Shown here: piece after piece, positions 16,221-23,242 of the stretch
Position numbering within the stretch: position 1 is the first letter of the stretch
Layout: each line of letters begins with the position of its first letter
Assembly (NCBI GenBank): GCA_937915485.1
Contig: CALGII010000144.1
Location: forward strand, 1-27,361
Source of the DNA: an uncultured Ignavibacteriota bacterium
GTDB lineage: Bacteria; Bacteroidota; Ignavibacteria; Tepidaquicellales; Tepidaquicellaceae
Direction of reading: 5' to 3'
Length of the DNA: 27,361 nucleotides
Notes under the pieces: model-generated
Database searches by the model: none
What the model saw: only the letters and a program-made list of their open reading frames with translations
What the model was told of the DNA's origin: nothing
Made by a program: the position numbers and the translations under genes

Positions 16221-17607
16221 CCTGAATGATACCATAGCGGCGATATCGACGCCACTCGGTGAAGGCGGAATTTCCGTTATACGTGTTTCCGGGGCGCGGG
16301 CGTTTGATATTACAGGCAGCGTTTTTTCGAAATCGCGTGACGGAAAACCTGAGACCGATTTCAATTCGGTGCCTACGCATACTATTCACTTCGGCTTTTT
16401 ATTTGATGATGGGATTATTGTGGACGAAGTTCTCATATCAGTTTTTAAAAGTCCTAACTCTTACACGGGAGAGGACGTAATAGAAGTATCGTCCCACGGA
16501 GGAGTACTGGTAACAAAGAAAGTTCTCGGAACGATTCTTAAGAAAGGGGCGAGGCATGCGGAACCGGGGGAATTCACTAAGCGTGCTTTCCTTAACGGAA
16601 AGATAGACCTTTCGGAAGCGGAAGCAGTGGCGGATCTTATCAAAGCGAAGACCGACGAAGCGCATAAGTCTTCGATTCAGCAACTTGAAGGAGCGCTGTC
16701 GGATATCGTGAATGAAATCAGGGAAGAACTTATAAGAATTACGGCGCTCGTCGAACTTGAACTTGACTTCGCGGAGGAAGACGTCGAATTCACGAAGAAA
16801 GAAGAAATCAGAAAGAAGTGCAGTGATACTATCAGGAATCTGGAAGAGATTCTTGCATCTTACATAAGCGGAAAAGTTATTCGGGAAGGTGTCAACGTAG
16901 TGATTGCGGGACGTCCGAACAGCGGAAAGTCGTCACTGTTCAATGCCCTCCTTAAATCGGATAGGGCGATTGTGAGCGACATTTCGGGAACGACGCGCGA
17001 CTACCTTGAAGAGAACATAATTATCGAAGGTATACTTTTTAACCTGACTGACACTGCAGGATTAAGAATGACGGAGGATTTGATAGAATCGGAGGGTATA
17101 AAAAGGGCGAATGACAAAATCGTGAACGCGGACCTGGTTTTATATCTGCTGGATACATCCAGCAGCGCAGTTGAATTAAAGCAGGGTTATGATTATTATT
17201 CCGTGAATTTAGACAGGAGCAGTTCGGTGCTCGTATTCACGAAGTCGGATATTTCATCAAAAGATTTCGAGCAATCGGACGTGAATTCTTACGGAGTGCT
17301 AATTAACATTAATGACGCTAAATCGCTGTCGAAACTGAAAAAAGTCATGGTCACCCGCGTAAATGAAAGGACGATACCGACGGGGCAGGGAAAGATTATC
17401 CTGACCAATCTGAGGCATAAGTTGTGCGTTGAAGATACAATCGTATCGTTAAAGAACGTAATAGAATCGATTGATAACAAGATGAGTGGCGAGTTCATAT
17501 CGGTCGATTTGAGAAACGCGCTTAAACGTCTGGGAGAAATTACCGGACAGGTTACTAACGAAGATATTTTGAATTTCATATTCTCAAAATTCTGCATCGG
17601 GAAATAG
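16213..17607 (+). CDS. mnmE: tRNA modification GTPase MnmE
   Basis: A 464-residue GTPase that works with MnmG to put the carboxymethylaminomethyl (or aminomethyl) group on wobble U34 of certain tRNAs. The N-terminal domain begins with the conserved DTIAAISTPLGEGGISVIRVSG and has NSYTGEDVIEVSSHGG and AEPGEFTKRAFLNGKIDL. The G domain shows G1 GRPNSGKSSLFNALL (about 233-247), G2 SGTTRDYLEE, G3 DTAGLR (about 279) and G4 as TKSD in place of NKxD. The C-terminus ends FCIGK, with the catalytic Cys at 461. The ATG at 16213 overlaps the permease by 8 nt. mnmG is not in the window. Confidence 0.97.
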   Translation: MNDLNDTIAAISTPLGEGGISVIRVSGARAFDITGSVFSKSRDGKPETDFNSVPTHTIHFGFLFDDGIIVDEVLISVFKSPNSYTGEDVIEVSSHGGVLVTKKVLGTILKKGARHAEPGEFTKRAFLNGKIDLSEAEAVADLIKAKTDEAHKSSIQQLEGALSDIVNEIREELIRITALVELELDFAEEDVEFTKKEEIRKKCSDTIRNLEEILASYISGKVIREGVNVVIAGRPNSGKSSLFNALLKSDRAIVSDISGTTRDYLEENIIIEGILFNLTDTAGLRMTEDLIESEGIKRANDKIVNADLVLYLLDTSSSAVELKQGYDYYSVNLDRSSSVLVFTKSDISSKDFEQSDVNSYGVLININDAKSLSKLKKVMVTRVNERTIPTGQGKIILTNLRHKLCVEDTIVSLKNVIESIDNKMSGEFISVDLRNALKRLGEITGQVTNEDILNFIFSKFCIGK

Positions 17608-17687
17608 AATTTTTACAACCGTGAAACCGTTCAATAATTAAGAAGTTATAATGAGCGGAATTTGAGAACAAAATCTAAATATAAATT

Positions 17688-19487
17688 ATGAAACTTCCGT
17701 CAATAGATTTGCTGCTCAGGCAGGCAAGGGAAACTCTGTTAAGGTTCCCGCTCGTTCTTTTATCGGCGCTAATCGGGGCCTATTCGATGATGAGGGTTAT
17801 TGGATTTTCCCGCGACTATTATATGCTTCATTCTCAGGGCTGGTTCAACGTAGTAATGACCTGTTCTCTTGGAATCCCTTTATTTCTTGCCTTTGCGTTG
17901 TATTCGGAAAAGCGCGGGCATTCAACGGTGAAAAAATTATTGCTGCAGGCTATACCTCTTATAATATTGCTGGTTTTTTATTTCTCATTATCAAAAGAGG
18001 ACAATTACACCGATATTGGAAGATATTTCCTTTATCTCACGGCGTTTCATTTGTTCGTTTCGTTCTCCCCGTTCGTAACCGGTGATAAAGACCAGATAAG
18101 GTTCTGGGATTTCAATCAGAAAATTTTTCTGAGGTTTGTTCTATCCGCATTATATTCGGGGGTGCTTTACGCGGGACTTGCAATCGCTCTTCTCGCTTTC
18201 GATAAACTGTTCGACATGAACATTAAAGGTGAAAGGTACGGGCAGTTATTTTTCTTCATAGCGGGTGTATTCAATACTTGGTTCTTTTGTTCGGGCATTC
18301 CGGCAATCGGCGGAGAACAGGAATCCGAATTCAAATATCCGAAAGGGCTTAAAATTTTCGCTCAATACGTAATACTGCCGATTGTAGTCGTGTACGTCGT
18401 GATTTTATATATGTATCTTTTCAAGATTATATTTCAATGGAATCTGCCGATGGGCTGGGTCTCGTATCTCGTGCTTGGATTTTCCGCGGCGGGAATATTC
18501 TCGCTGCTGCTGGTTTATCCGCAGAAAGATGAAGTGCGGTGGCTCAGGATTTTTTCAAGATTGTTTTTCGCCGCGTTGATACCGCAGATAATCCTTCTCT
18601 TCCTCGCTATAAGCAGGAGAACGTCCGAATACGGAATGACGGAAAAAAGATATTACGTCATAGTGCTTGCAATCTGGCTTGCCGTAACGACTTTTTATTA
18701 CCTGCTGACGAACTTCAGAAACATAAAATACATCCCTGTCAGTCTTGCGCTGATTGCGGTCGTTACCTCCGCGGGTCCGTGGAGTTCGTTCGATTTGTCA
18801 ATTAACAGTCAGTTATCGAGACTGGAAGAAGTCCTTATTAAGAACTCACTGCTCGTAAACGGAAAAATCGTTAAGGCGAAGGAGGAGATAAACAGCGAGG
18901 AACTTTCCGACGTGAAATCCATCGTGGAATTTTTAATACAGAGAAGAAAACTTGAACGCATACAGCCCTGGTTTGACGCGGACCTGAACACCGTAACGAG
19001 TGAAAAAAATCAGAACAGGATGAAAACAAGGAGTTCATACCAGCAGCAGCAGGGAATAATCGAACTGATGGGACTCGATATCGTGAATAAGGAGAGTTTC
19101 AAGAAGAAGCCGCATATCGATGTGCGGACAAAAAACACGAACGAGATAGACGTTAAAGGTTACGACAGATTTATTTTCTTCGATACATATTCAGGAGATA
19201 CGATAAAAAAAGTCTTCGGGGACAGCGCATCAAAAACCGAGATGTATTTTGACAGGGATATGAACCTTCTAAACGTGCGGAGGGACAGAGATTCCATGAG
19301 ATTCGACTTTAAACAGCCGCTGGAACGGCTCGAATCCGAAACTCCCGAATTGGAAGAAATGACTCTTAACGCCGTCGAGAATGGCATTAACGCAAAATTC
19401 ATAGTGAAATACATTTACGCGGAAAGAAAAAATGACAGTCTGAGAATTAATAATTTACAGGGATACTTACTTATTAAGAATGAATAA
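17688..19487 (+). CDS. DUF4153 domain membrane protein
   Basis: A 599-residue protein. The first 365 or so residues contain about ten membrane helices typical of DUF4153: an amphipathic start LLLRQARETLLRFPLVLLSALIGAYS, then LFLAFALYSEKRG, FLYLTAFHLFVSFSPF, FNTWFFCSGIPAI, YVILPIVVVYVVILYMYLFK, and ISLALIA-type helices near 350. The C-terminal 230 residues are hydrophilic and presumably face one side of the membrane. The function is unknown; members are common in Bacteroidota. ATG start at 17688 after an 80-nt gap from mnmE. It overlaps the downstream acetyltransferase by 8 nt, so the two are probably co-translated. A TATAAT lies at 17648-17653, but no matching -35 is clear. Confidence 0.82.
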   Translation: MKLPSIDLLLRQARETLLRFPLVLLSALIGAYSMMRVIGFSRDYYMLHSQGWFNVVMTCSLGIPLFLAFALYSEKRGHSTVKKLLLQAIPLIILLVFYFSLSKEDNYTDIGRYFLYLTAFHLFVSFSPFVTGDKDQIRFWDFNQKIFLRFVLSALYSGVLYAGLAIALLAFDKLFDMNIKGERYGQLFFFIAGVFNTWFFCSGIPAIGGEQESEFKYPKGLKIFAQYVILPIVVVYVVILYMYLFKIIFQWNLPMGWVSYLVLGFSAAGIFSLLLVYPQKDEVRWLRIFSRLFFAALIPQIILLFLAISRRTSEYGMTEKRYYVIVLAIWLAVTTFYYLLTNFRNIKYIPVSLALIAVVTSAGPWSSFDLSINSQLSRLEEVLIKNSLLVNGKIVKAKEEINSEELSDVKSIVEFLIQRRKLERIQPWFDADLNTVTSEKNQNRMKTRSSYQQQQGIIELMGLDIVNKESFKKKPHIDVRTKNTNEIDVKGYDRFIFFDTYSGDTIKKVFGDSASKTEMYFDRDMNLLNVRRDRDSMRFDFKQPLERLESETPELEEMTLNAVENGINAKFIVKYIYAERKNDSLRINNLQGYLLIKNE

Positions 19488-20193
19488 CGGCGTTTACAGC
19501 GACATAATAAGTTTCCTTAAAGCGGATATTCGCGGAAATATCAACGTCATAAATTTCATTGAAAACTACACGCCGGTATTCCTCATTAAATCGGAAGATT
19601 CGGTAATCGTCAAAGGAAGAAGCGACCGCGAATGGGTGTACATTGTAACGAAATCGAAGAGCAGGTTGAAGGAAATGCTGAAATATCTTGATGACGGTGA
19701 CAAGAATTTCGCTGTCATCGAAGACTGGATGATACCTGTAATTTCGGAAGGGAAAAAAATAAAATGGTTGCTCAAGACGAACCGTCTTATATTGAATTCG
19801 AACATGTTTACTAACAATCCTTTGCTTGATAATCTGAAGGAATCGGAAGCGATGTACGTATTTGAAAATTCAGAGTACAAAGAATATCTTACTCCGGGTT
19901 ATGTCAGGGACAGAATAACGAGCGGCGTGAGTTCGGTTATACGTCTCGGCGGCAAGCCGGCGGCATGGGGAATGACTCACGACGACGGCGCGATCGGTTT
20001 CCTCAATGTCCTGCCGCAATTCAGGGGAAGAGGACTCGGAAAGAATGTGTCCATAGACATGATTCAGAAAGTAATAAAGTCCGGGAAACTCCCTTTTGTT
20101 CATATCGAGGAGGGGAATACGAAGTCGATGAACCTTGCGCAGGGACTCGGTTTCGTAAAGGACAAAACGATTAACTGGATGCAGATTGAATGA
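19480..20193 (+). CDS. GNAT-family (FR47-like) N-acetyltransferase
   Basis: A 237-residue protein. The N-terminal 130 residues are an uncharacterised alpha/beta domain. The C-terminal half is a GNAT fold with SVIRLGGKPAAWGMTHDDGAIGFLNVLPQFRGRGLG; the acetyl-CoA pyrophosphate loop QFRGRGLG lies near residues 182-189, and it ends FVHIEEGNTKSMNLAQGLGF. This order matches the FR47-like subgroup. The substrate is unknown. The ATG at 19480 overlaps the DUF4153 stop by 8 nt. Confidence 0.85.
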   Translation: MNNGVYSDIISFLKADIRGNINVINFIENYTPVFLIKSEDSVIVKGRSDREWVYIVTKSKSRLKEMLKYLDDGDKNFAVIEDWMIPVISEGKKIKWLLKTNRLILNSNMFTNNPLLDNLKESEAMYVFENSEYKEYLTPGYVRDRITSGVSSVIRLGGKPAAWGMTHDDGAIGFLNVLPQFRGRGLGKNVSIDMIQKVIKSGKLPFVHIEEGNTKSMNLAQGLGFVKDKTINWMQIE

Positions 20194-20203
20194 AATACTG
20201 AAA

Positions 20204-21103
20204 ATGGAACACGAGCACAATCACATCAGGAACTTAAAGAACATCAACACCGCTTTCATAATCGGGATAAGCCTGAATTTGCTTTACACGCTGCTTGAGT
20301 TCGGTGCCGGCTTTTATTACAATTCTCTTGTGCTTCTCTCTGACGCGGGACATAACCTAAGCGATGTCGCGAGTTTAATGCTTTCTCTCATAGCGTTTAA
20401 ACTTTCGCAGGTCGCTGCAACAAAGAGGTTCACGTTTGGTTATAAGAGAGGAACCATACTCGCTTCATTTGTCAATGCTGTCGTGCTTATGATTGTCATT
20501 GCCGGAGTACTAAAGGAAGCGATAGAAAGGCTTGCGTCTCCGCCCGAAGCAAACGGTCTAAGCATATCTGCTGTCGCTTTAATAGGTATTTTAATAAACT
20601 CCGTCACTGCTCTTTTATTTTTCAAGGACAAGGAATCGGATATAAATATAAAGGGAGCATATCTTCATCTCGCTATGGATGCGGTAGTGTCGCTGGGCGC
20701 GGTAGTGTCAGGGCTCGTAATCCATTATACAGGTTGGGTAGTTGTAGATCCTTTGGTAAGCATGGGAATTGCAGTTGTGATAATAATTTCAACCTGGGGA
20801 CTGCTGAAGGAAAGCATCTTTCTCTCGACTGATGCCGTGCCGAAAGGAATTGATACGGACAGGATAAGGGAAGCCGTGCTAAACGTCAAAGGCGTTAAGA
20901 ACGTTCATCACATTCACGTTTGGGCGATGAGCACGACGGAGAACTCACTCACGATGCACGTAATTCTAGACGGAAAGGACGCGGTTCCCGAATCCGCAGG
21001 AATAAAAAAGAGAATAAAGGAAATACTATACGGTTATAATATTCACCACGCAACACTCGAGTTGGAAACCCCCGAAGAGAACTGCGGCGAGCCTGATTGC
21101 TGA
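20204..21103 (+). CDS. Cation diffusion facilitator (CzcD/ZitB-type zinc exporter)
   Basis: A 299-residue metal/proton antiporter of the inner membrane, probably for zinc export. It begins with a His-rich MEHEHNHIRN. Six membrane helices follow. Helix II carries LLSDAGHNLSDVASLMLSL and helix V carries HLAMDAVVSLGAVVSG; together they supply the HxxxD/DxxxD-type metal site. A His-rich cytoplasmic domain (KGVKNVHHIHVWAMSTTENSLTMHV ... YNIHHATLELE) follows, and the end is CGEPDC. A TTG at 20186, inside the acetyltransferase gene, is also in frame, but the MEHEHNH start is typical of CDF proteins and lies 10 nt after the acetyltransferase stop, so I prefer the ATG at 20204. Confidence 0.92.
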   Translation: MEHEHNHIRNLKNINTAFIIGISLNLLYTLLEFGAGFYYNSLVLLSDAGHNLSDVASLMLSLIAFKLSQVAATKRFTFGYKRGTILASFVNAVVLMIVIAGVLKEAIERLASPPEANGLSISAVALIGILINSVTALLFFKDKESDINIKGAYLHLAMDAVVSLGAVVSGLVIHYTGWVVVDPLVSMGIAVVIIISTWGLLKESIFLSTDAVPKGIDTDRIREAVLNVKGVKNVHHIHVWAMSTTENSLTMHVILDGKDAVPESAGIKKRIKEILYGYNIHHATLELETPEENCGEPDC

Positions 21104-21116
21104 GAATCCATATTAA

Positions 21117-21188
21117 AAATTTCCGTAATTATATAAATATTTTCTTGTTTATTGCAAGCATCTTATTTATATTACAAAACGGAAATTT
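21117..21188. promoter_or_regulatory. 10-bp inverted repeat spanning the T9SS operon promoter region
   Basis: AAATTTCCGT (21117-21126) and ACGGAAATTT (21179-21188) are perfect inverted copies separated by 52 bp, in the 120-bp gap before the first peptidase. The spacing suits paired operator half-sites or a long-range stem. A weak sigma-70-like pair (TTGTTT 21145-21150, TATATT 21168-21173, 17-bp spacer) lies between the arms. Confidence 0.35.
21145..21173 (+). promoter_or_regulatory. Weak candidate promoter for the peptidase operon
   Basis: TTGTTT, a 17-bp spacer, and TATATT, followed about 50 nt later by the ATG. The -10 matches 5 of 6 bases of the sigma-70 consensus; the -35 matches only 3. 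No good Bacteroidota TTTG / TAnnTTTG pair is visible here. Confidence 0.25.
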
Positions 21189-21214
21189 GTTTCTGCTGTT
21201 TTCCCGCTAAAACT

Positions 21215-21219
21215 GGAGG
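21215..21219 (+). promoter_or_regulatory. Strong Shine-Dalgarno sequence
   Basis: GGAGG lies 4 nt before the ATG at 21224. Most other genes in the window have no clear Shine-Dalgarno sequence, so this one stands out and supports the chosen start of the first peptidase. Confidence 0.55.
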
Positions 21220-21223
21220 ATAA

Positions 21224-23227
21224 ATGAAAAAGATATTTTTCTTCTTAGTCTTTGCGTTTTTAACCGCCGCGCAAACCAAATCTCAAGTCCTATTCGATTC
21301 AAGAATCGATTCTGCCGTTAATCAAATTTCACAGGAGAGAATAATAAAGTATGTGCGTGAACTGACAGGGGATACCGTCGCAATGATCGGCGGAACGCCC
21401 CGATTAATTTTCTCGAGATACTCTAGTTCATACGGGAATGAATTGGCGGGACAGTATATTCTTGAGAAATTCCAGAGTTTCGGACTTAATTCTTATCTGC
21501 AAGTCATCGACTCGACCTGTAAGAATGTAATCGCAATAAAGCAGGGTTCGAAGTATCCAAATCAAATGTACATAATCGGCGCGCATTATGATAACATAAT
21601 CTGGCCTGCCAATCCCTCCCCGTTCGATACAGTTCACGGTGCTGATGATAACTGTTCGGGAGTATGCGGAGTCTTAGAGGCCGCAAGAATACTATCGGGA
21701 ATGAATCCGGAATACACAGTAGTGTTTGCCGCATGGGACCAGGAGGAAAATTCTCAGGTATGGGGCGCAGGGAATTACGTAGATACGGCATTATCAAGAA
21801 ATGATTCAATCAAAGGATACATAAATCTGGATATGCTGGCGTGGAATGACGGCGGGTTGAACAGATACTGGGCAGGTCCGGACAGCAATTCTGTTTTTTT
21901 TCAGAGTATTTTTTCTGTTATAAGCGGAAGATACTTGCCATCTCATACACAAATCTACTATCGGCCGGAGAATTTCGGCAGCGACCAACTCGCGTTTATA
22001 CGGAAGGGTTATCATGCATTCATAATCGCAGAGTATAATGTGTTCTCAAACCCGAATTACCATAAAATCACGGATAACTTTGCTAATGCTAACATACCGT
22101 ATCTTGCCGAATTGCTTCGTCCCGCGATAGGAATGCTGACCGCGTTTGCCTTGAATAAAACGGCTTATTTCTGGCATAAGCCGCTTGCTAACGCGTTTGA
22201 TACGGTTGCCAGAACGGCAACTGTCGTAATTAAATTGCCGATGAAAACATCTACCGGCAATAATGCGCCGAGGTTGTATTATAAAATAAATAATGAAGTC
22301 TTATATACTCATACCGGTGCTTACTATTCGTCCAATGATACTTTTAAATTCCTGATACCTTCATTTCCGCTCGGTACCTATGTTAAATACTATTTTGCCG
22401 CGCAGGATACGATTGAGAATTATGTTTGCACTTATCCGGGAGGAGGAGGCGGTCTCAATCCGCCGGGAACTGTTGCACCCCCGACATATTTCTCATATCA
22501 GATTTATTTCGATTACAGTCAGTGCTCGTCAACACTGCCGAAACCGATAAACGATTTGCAGATATTGAGAGATACGATTCTTGTGAATTTTCCCGGATAT
22601 GTCGCAAAACTGAAAATCAATTTGTCCCTGAATCACCAGAATGACGGCGACCTTATACTGCAGGTTCAGGTACCCGGTTTAGCGGCAACAAATCTCAGTC
22701 AGCGAAACGGGCAGGGAGGTCAGAATTACATAAACACGACGTTTGACGATGATGCTGCGGTTCCGATAACTCAGGGTACGCCTCCGTTTACAGGCACTTT
22801 CAAACCTCAGAGCAGTCTCGCAGCTTTTGTAGGAATACCCTTGACGAATACCTGGATTCTGAGAATTACCGATGCCGCGGCAGGAAGCACGGGAACCCTG
22901 ACAAACTGGTGTTTACTCTTTCGTGTAAAAAGCACTGTGAATGTTGAAGAGGAAGAGATGCCTTCAGGATTTGAATTATCCCAGAACTTTCCCAATCCTT
23001 TTAACGGTTCGACGAGCATCTTCTATTCTATTCCGAAAAATTCGGATATAAGTTTAAAGATATACGATTTGCTCGGAAGGGAAGTGAGAACGCTTGCAAG
23101 CGGATATCAGAACGCGGGGGATTATATCGTAATGTTCAATTCGGGCGACCTGTCGAGCGGAGTATATTATTATGTATTGAAAACAGATAATAATAGAAGC
23201 GTAAGAAAAATGGTAATTATTAAATAA
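21224..23227 (+). CDS. T9SS-exported M28 zinc peptidase with P-domain (first copy)
   Basis: A 667-residue secreted aminopeptidase-like enzyme. A signal peptide (1-20) is followed by an M28 catalytic domain with a full di-zinc set: H121 (GAHYDN), D141 (HGADDNCSG), E174/E175 (WDQEEN), D203 (NLDM) and H280 (YHKITD). Next comes a shared module of about 110 residues (PRLYYKIN ... YYFAAQD ... GGGLNPPG). A proprotein-convertase P-domain (about 432-570, HQNDGDLILQV, NYINTTFDDDA, LTNWCLLF) comes next. The T9SS sorting domain (FELSQNFPNPFNGST, YDLLGREVRTL, SSGVYYYVL) ends the protein. P-domains often stabilise or target secreted proteases. It is the first gene of a tandem set, 15 nt before its paralogue. 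Substrate unknown. Confidence 0.9.
   Translation: MKKIFFFLVFAFLTAAQTKSQVLFDSRIDSAVNQISQERIIKYVRELTGDTVAMIGGTPRLIFSRYSSSYGNELAGQYILEKFQSFGLNSYLQVIDSTCKNVIAIKQGSKYPNQMYIIGAHYDNIIWPANPSPFDTVHGADDNCSGVCGVLEAARILSGMNPEYTVVFAAWDQEENSQVWGAGNYVDTALSRNDSIKGYINLDMLAWNDGGLNRYWAGPDSNSVFFQSIFSVISGRYLPSHTQIYYRPENFGSDQLAFIRKGYHAFIIAEYNVFSNPNYHKITDNFANANIPYLAELLRPAIGMLTAFALNKTAYFWHKPLANAFDTVARTATVVIKLPMKTSTGNNAPRLYYKINNEVLYTHTGAYYSSNDTFKFLIPSFPLGTYVKYYFAAQDTIENYVCTYPGGGGGLNPPGTVAPPTYFSYQIYFDYSQCSSTLPKPINDLQILRDTILVNFPGYVAKLKINLSLNHQNDGDLILQVQVPGLAATNLSQRNGQGGQNYINTTFDDDAAVPITQGTPPFTGTFKPQSSLAAFVGIPLTNTWILRITDAAAGSTGTLTNWCLLFRVKSTVNVEEEEMPSGFELSQNFPNPFNGSTSIFYSIPKNSDISLKIYDLLGREVRTLASGYQNAGDYIVMFNSGDLSSGVYYYVLKTDNNRSVRKMVIIK
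23071..23163 (+). repeat. Near-identical 93-bp segment in sorting domain (copy 1)
   Basis: This stretch of the first peptidase gene matches 25069-25161 in the second at 88 of 93 positions by direct comparison, with the last 32 bp identical. It encodes the LGREVRTLASG to SSGVYY part of the sorting domain. Neighbouring DNA of the two genes is clearly more diverged, which suggests recent conversion or exchange of this end. Confidence 0.75.
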
Positions 23228-23242
23228 TTATTCAATACGATC

